From: Pseudomonas citronellolis
GTDB taxonomy: Bacteria > Pseudomonadota > Gammaproteobacteria > Pseudomonadales > Pseudomonadaceae
DNA: 57,677 bases
Direction: 5' to 3'
NCBI RefSeq assembly: GCF_029335315.1
Contig: NZ_JARJLT010000417.1
Span: 1-57,677 of the forward strand
Shown here: positions 57,667 to 57,677 of the stretch, one piece after another
Layout of the letters: each line of letters starts with the position of its first letter
How positions within the stretch are numbered: position 1 is the first letter of the stretch
Notes under the pieces: generated by a model
What the model saw: only the letters and a program-made list of their open reading frames with translations
Told to the model about the DNA's origin: nothing
Databases searched by the model: none
Position numbers and translations under genes: made by a program

Positions 57667-57677
57667 TGTAGGAGCGA
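57667..57677. repeat. REP element cut by the window edge
   Basis: TGTAGGAGCGA is the start of the REP core seen at 19992 and elsewhere. It suggests a transcript boundary upstream of nbaG. Confidence 0.6.

Overview
This 57.7-kb window is GC-rich chromosomal DNA of a Pseudomonas, most likely from the P. aeruginosa group (P. nitroreducens, citronellolis and knackmussii relatives). The evidence is the codon bias, the many REP-type intergenic repeats, and a conserved core block (gltA divergent from sdhCDAB-sucAB-lpdG-sucCD-braB, then small genes and htpG) that I recall in the same arrangement in P. aeruginosa. I see no phage, transposase, rRNA, tRNA or CRISPR array. Every assignment rests on reading the translated sequence; no database search was run.

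Layout. (1) 0.1-6.3 kb: purine catabolism, xdhA-xdhB-xdhC-guaD, behind a good sigma-70 promoter with a palindrome at its -35. (2) 6.5-12.3 kb: a universal stress protein divergent from a LysR regulator, followed by an EmrB-type MFS pump, an EmrA-type adaptor and an outer-membrane factor, forming a tripartite efflux operon. (3) 12.5-15.9 kb: a DUF1302/DUF1329 envelope pair. (4) 16.3-20 kb: a soluble chemoreceptor with a C-terminal sensor-like domain, a pirin and a FucP-type transporter. (5) 20.1-27.8 kb: dienelactone hydrolase family protein, htpG with a near-consensus sigma-32 promoter, an uncharacterised membrane protein, two hotdog thioesterases, a small lipoprotein, a DUF599 protein and braB. 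(6) 28.4-41.4 kb: nine genes for succinate dehydrogenase, 2-oxoglutarate dehydrogenase and succinyl-CoA synthetase on the minus strand, with gltA divergent. (7) 41.7-45.2 kb: single housekeeping genes (START-domain protein, YkgJ-type cysteine protein, DUF486, 3-hydroxyisobutyrate dehydrogenase family, DEDDh exonuclease, ppnP). (8) 45.2-57.6 kb: an aminoaromatic catabolic region.

The last region is the most interesting. antR/antABC converts anthranilate to catechol. On the other side of a repeat-filled gap lies a minus-strand set encoding 4-oxalocrotonate decarboxylase, 2-aminomuconate deaminase, 3-hydroxyanthranilate 3,4-dioxygenase and ACMS decarboxylase (nbaG-F-C-D), then a secreted metallo-beta-lactamase-fold hydrolase, an OprD-type porin, an aromatic-acid symporter and a LysR regulator. 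Both the anthranilate branch and the 3-hydroxyanthranilate branch of tryptophan/kynurenine-type catabolism therefore sit side by side. The semialdehyde dehydrogenase and the hydratase/aldolase steps would have to lie beyond the right edge or elsewhere. Several genes here carry AAnAAnAA motifs at the ribosome binding site, suggesting shared Hfq/Crc catabolite repression. The antR-antA gap carries a 30-bp direct repeat (19 of 30 identical) whose copies are 138 bp apart, a likely AntR site pair.

Intergenic DNA holds at least four repeat families: REP elements; a 70-95-bp palindromic element (GTAGGGCGCATAACGC type); a GTAGGATGGG element; and a 131-bp nested palindrome behind sucD.
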